NCBI GenBank assembly: GCA_024036415.1
Contig: JAMWET010003450.1
Coordinates: 186,001-250,000, forward strand
DNA length: 64,000 nt
DNA from: Prochilodus magdalenae
Lineage: Eukaryota > Chordata > Actinopteri > Characiformes > Prochilodontidae
Reading direction: 5' to 3'
Shown in pieces: positions 60,976 to 64,000 of this stretch. Below the pieces are notes generated by a model that was not told the DNA's origin, did no database searches, and worked only from the letters and a program-made list of their open reading frames with translations. Position 1 is the stretch's first letter; each line of letters begins with the position of its first letter. A program made the position numbers and the translations under genes.

Positions 60976-61379
60976 GTGTATATAAGGGACAGATTATTTT
61001 TCAGAAATAAATGTATTCGCCGTTCTTAAACTGGACTGTTCCTGCCAGTTAATGAAGCTTTGTCCAAACTGTGGTACATGATAAATGTCCACAACTAACA
61101 GTAGTTGTTTTGATGCTCACCTGTTTTCATGAAAAAGCTCTGGTGCTTTGTTCGATGATAACTTTAGTAAATAATAAATTAGTCTGTGTTTCCATTGTTA
61201 TAATTAGTGCACATTTCAGCTGAACAAGATCACAAGCATATGCTTTAAATTCAAAAAATACTATTAGGACATGGCACTCTGGTGATGTGATCTGACAATG
61301 TCCCCCACTCTCAGGTCTAAACTCAAACATATTTTACTTTCATTTTGTTAGTAGCTCCAAACAACCCACACAAGTGGTA

Positions 61380-62009
61380 AAATGAATCAAAAAAATAAAA
61401 ATTTAAGAAAAAATAAGAAGTTGTGGTTTCTGCCAAGTGTCCAGCATGATAAGTGTTAGATTCTATGACAGAATGCAAGCATCCAGCTGAGGACCAAGCG
61501 CTACAGTTAACTGTAAAACTCTTTCACTTTTTTTTTTTTTTTCTTTTTTTACAGGTTTTCTGTTAACCTGACTTAAAGTAGACTATTAAATGGTAATGTG
61601 TAGTCTTTGTGGACTAGGGCTGTGACAGTGACTCGTTACTCGTCATCACTGCATTTTCATTTTCATTTTCATTTGGTTGCTGGTTTAGGTTGAGTCATCC
61701 TCTTTAATCATGGTGTTAGTTTACTACTGTACTAACAACTCTTCTGGGTTTTTCTGTCCGCCTCTGATCTCCCAGACTCCACCTTCCAGAGTTCTCTCCC
61801 TGATGATGTCACAGCCTCATCTTAGGCCACTACTTTTTATTTGTGACCAATATAGTTCTAATAACTGATAAACTTTAGTTTTAGTTAAACTGTTCTTTAT
61901 TAACTGACATGTTTATCACTTATTAACAAAAAACTATTTCCTCCAACAAATTTGTCTGAAAATGAATAACTGAAGGAAATGCAGTGAAATGGAAGTGCTA
62001 TTTAAAGTC
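61380..62009. other. Intergenic, no gene recognised
   Basis: Similar to 11100-11640. A poly-T tract lies at about 61530-61550. Confidence 0.45.
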
Positions 62010-62016
62010 TACTTAC

Positions 62017-62061
62017 CAGGTGTTTGCTTCAGAGTGTTTGTGTTCAGAAGTGTTTGCTCTT
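62017..62061 (-). pseudogene. Minus-strand tail exon with lost acceptor
   Basis: Homologue of the psiG exon 11667-11711 (EEQTLLNTNTL type). The donor gtaagtag is intact, but the acceptor AG is AA. It forms the left arm of an inverted repeat with 62184-62228. Confidence 0.65.
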
Positions 62062-62097
62062 TTGAATGACAATTTTTAAGAAATGTCTGGAATATAG

Positions 62098-62136
62098 GTT
62101 TGATTTTCCCAAATGTCCAAAATGCCACACTGAAAG
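62098..62136 (+). CDS. Inverted tail exon 1 (plus strand)
   Basis: 39 nt on the plus strand between AG and GT: LIFPKCPKCHTERstyle frame 1 is not used; the phase-1 frame gives (G)LIFPNVQNATLKG, homologous to psiG 11859-11897 and to the RIFPKRSQ exon of genes B-D. The splice sites are intact (atatag, gtgagc). All other receptor exons in the window are on the minus strand. No transcript is known; probably a relic. Confidence 0.55.
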
Positions 62137-62183
62137 GTGAGCTGAAGCTGAATTTATACATTGTATTGATAAATGTTATTCAG

Positions 62184-62228
62184 AAGAGCAAACACCTCTG
62201 AACACAAACACTCTGAACCAAACACCTG
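62184..62228 (+). CDS. Inverted tail exon 2 (plus strand)
   Basis: 45 nt, EEQTPLNTNTLNQTPG in phase 1, between ttattcag and gtaagtag. It follows the other inverted exon in the correct 5'-3' order, so the pair was turned round as one block. Confidence 0.55.
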
Positions 62229-62612
62229 GTAAGTAGACTTAGAATAACACTTCCATTATATAATTATATAATATGTTCTTATAAGAATAAACTCTATGGC
62301 TCTATCCCATTTTTTCTAGATTTCTGAAGTTGTTCTAAAGTCCTTCTCTTTCTCTAAAAGCTTGTATATGTGTTTTTCAGGCCTCACAGGTGAATCATTC
62401 ATAACAGTAGCTGGGTTGTCCTGTTATATATTTTATTATCATAAAAATAAATTCAAAAGCAAAATATGTACAAACATACATTTGTATATTATATAATAAT
62501 ATATAATGTACAAGGTACATTATACCAGATGCAGGAGTAATAACATTTTCATTATTATACACATATACAGTTCATATACAGAGAACTGATCTGAGATCAG
62601 AACTTAAGTGTG

Positions 62613-63127
62613 TTATTGTTGATAAAGTTCATCACAGTTCACACAGTTATTCGTAGGTATATCAAGTGTATATCGAGGTGCGAGTCCGGGATATATAACA
62701 GGAATGAGAGGTGATTTTGGTGATGAAGGTACATTATTGAAAGTGTAGAGATGTGTCTGTTTATCACAGTCATAAAAAGACAGTGTGTGTTTCTCACAGT
62801 CTATAAACACTCCCAGCTTTGAGAACCGACCTCTCACTAGAACAGGAGTCAGAGAGGGATCATTAACATAGTACCCTTTATCTTCATCATACTGAAGAAC
62901 CCAGTAGCCGTTCTGTGGAGTTACAGCAACTTCACTCTTCTGCTCTGCTGATTGGTTGGTTACCCCCACATACCAGGATTTTGGACATTTATTTATCTCC
63001 ATAAGATTTACAGTGTTGTTTGATGCGACTGTTAGTCCGGTCACCTCCCAGTAATACTGTCCTGAGTGAATTCTCTCTCTAAACCAGCAGCCCAGAGTAG
63101 AGTCTGATGAATCATGCTTGAGGGACA
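62613..63127 (-). CDS. Gene F SPRY exon
   Basis: 171 codons including the stop. [84 protein letters not shown]. Very close to gene D, with clustered changes near residues 30-45 and at the C-terminus. Confidence 0.88.
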
Positions 63128-63998
63128 CTAAAAAAATAATGCATCAAAAACATGTAAATTTATTTGTTATTTATTTATTATATTAAATCATGAAATAAAC
63201 TTTTAAAGACTTTAAACTTAATAAGAAGAGATTCAGAAAATAAAGAGGATCAGTCATTATTCATATTACAGAATATGTGGGAATGTGTTTATTGGCTATG
63301 TAAATGTGATATTAGTGATTTACATTATATCTACATCAGTAACACTGAATCCTGATGTTCAATGTTGGTTTTGCAGGATGGGAAGACAGATGTGATGAAG
63401 AGGTGAGTAGTGGAGGGAGTAGGAGGATATGGAGGCAGATGTGATAGAGAGTTTAGTAGAGGGTCTTTTTTACCTTTGCGTGTGATCATCTTTTTCCAGT
63501 CTGTATAAAGAGGAAAGAGAAAAACTGGAGTCATTTAGAAGGAGCAGGTGTGAAACATGTTAGACGGCTATAAAGATGGTGTACTGATGGAGATGTGTAT
63601 GAGAGGGCTATAAAGATGGTGTACTGATGGAGATGTGGATGAGAGGAAATGTACCTGGACGTTCTGCTCCTGAATTTGATTCTTTGCTGCTTGTTGCTGA
63701 AGCTGATCAAAGGACAGTAATGTGTTAGTGTTTTTATCTTCACAGTGTGACCCATTTTTACTGAGAGTCAAAACACTCAGGAAATGAAAGAGTACTGCTC
63801 TAAACTTCATTAATAAACTCCTTTTAATCACACTACAGAGCACTGTTTCTTTTTACTTGAAGGAGAATCTAATCATTTCAGACTTCGTGTCAGATATTAC
63901 ATCTATGAAATATTTCTACAAATGGTCGTATACAGGTTTTGATAACATACCTTTGGTTTCTGAATCTGCACATGTCTCCTTCGCAAGTGGTTTTGTTC
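62613..63998 (-). CDS. Gene F: butyrophilin-like receptor, 3' part only
   Basis: SPRY exon 62613-63127, mini-exon 63474-63500 (DWKKMITRK), tail exons 63655-63702 (SATSSKESNSGAERPG) and 63951 to about 63998 (TKPLAKETCADSETKG). The last lies against the window end, where the AG acceptor is just visible. All are phase 1-1 and open. The tail exon set equals that of gene D. A direct repeat of about 50 bp (ctataaagatggtgtactga) is doubled at 63569 and 63608. The Ig and membrane exons lie to the right of the window. Confidence 0.82.
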
Positions 63999-64000
63999 CT

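Overview
This window looks like teleost fish nuclear DNA. It has AT-rich introns, many decayed Tc1/mariner copies, fish-type LINE and LTR fragments and minisatellites, and a spaced-exon gene family with no bacterial features. Some of the repeats suggest an otophysan fish such as a catfish or characin, but that is a weak inference. No CRISPR array, rRNA or convincing tRNA was seen.

The window holds a tandem array of butyrophilin-like (BTNL/B7-BTN type) immune-receptor genes, all on the minus strand. The shared layout, read 5' to 3' on the minus strand, is: a non-coding first exon, a signal peptide exon ([16 protein letters not shown] type), an IgV exon (348 nt), a second Ig domain split over two exons (117 and about 141 nt), a transmembrane exon, a run of short charged cytoplasmic tail exons (27-51 nt), and a terminal SPRY (B30.2) exon. 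Every internal boundary I could check is phase 1, so tail exons can be added or lost without a frame change.

Layout from left to right. Gene A (103-2178, first exon near 3871-4000) has its 3' part outside the window. A decayed Tc1 element (5140-11035) is split by a 4.8-kb minus-strand LTR retroelement (5890-10710). Pseudogene psiG (11667-14612) is interrupted by another Tc1 element. Gene B (16278-29429, first exon near 32426-32560) has amplified tail exons embedded in a 28-bp minisatellite. Intergenic DNA at about 32.6-38.5 kb holds Tc1, LINE and IgV remnants. Gene C (40445-46120, first exon near 47832-47950) has lost its SPRY exon; a Tc1 remnant sits where it should be. Pseudogene psiE covers 52667-53658. 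Gene D (54945-59099, first exon near 59997-60110) is the cleanest complete copy. An inverted pair of tail exons on the plus strand lies at 62098-62228. Gene F (62613 to the window end) is a 3' partial gene.

Proteins of this kind are type I membrane proteins with an extracellular IgV-Ig pair and an intracellular SPRY sensor. By analogy with butyrophilins they would take part in T-cell co-signalling or ligand-dependent inside-out signalling; that role is inference, not shown here. A LINE fragment, a 73-bp minisatellite and a Tc1 copy recur at the same position in several units, so these were present before the gene duplications. The LTR element, a 275-bp solo LTR and the 44.3-kb Tc1 copy occur in one unit only and are later insertions.
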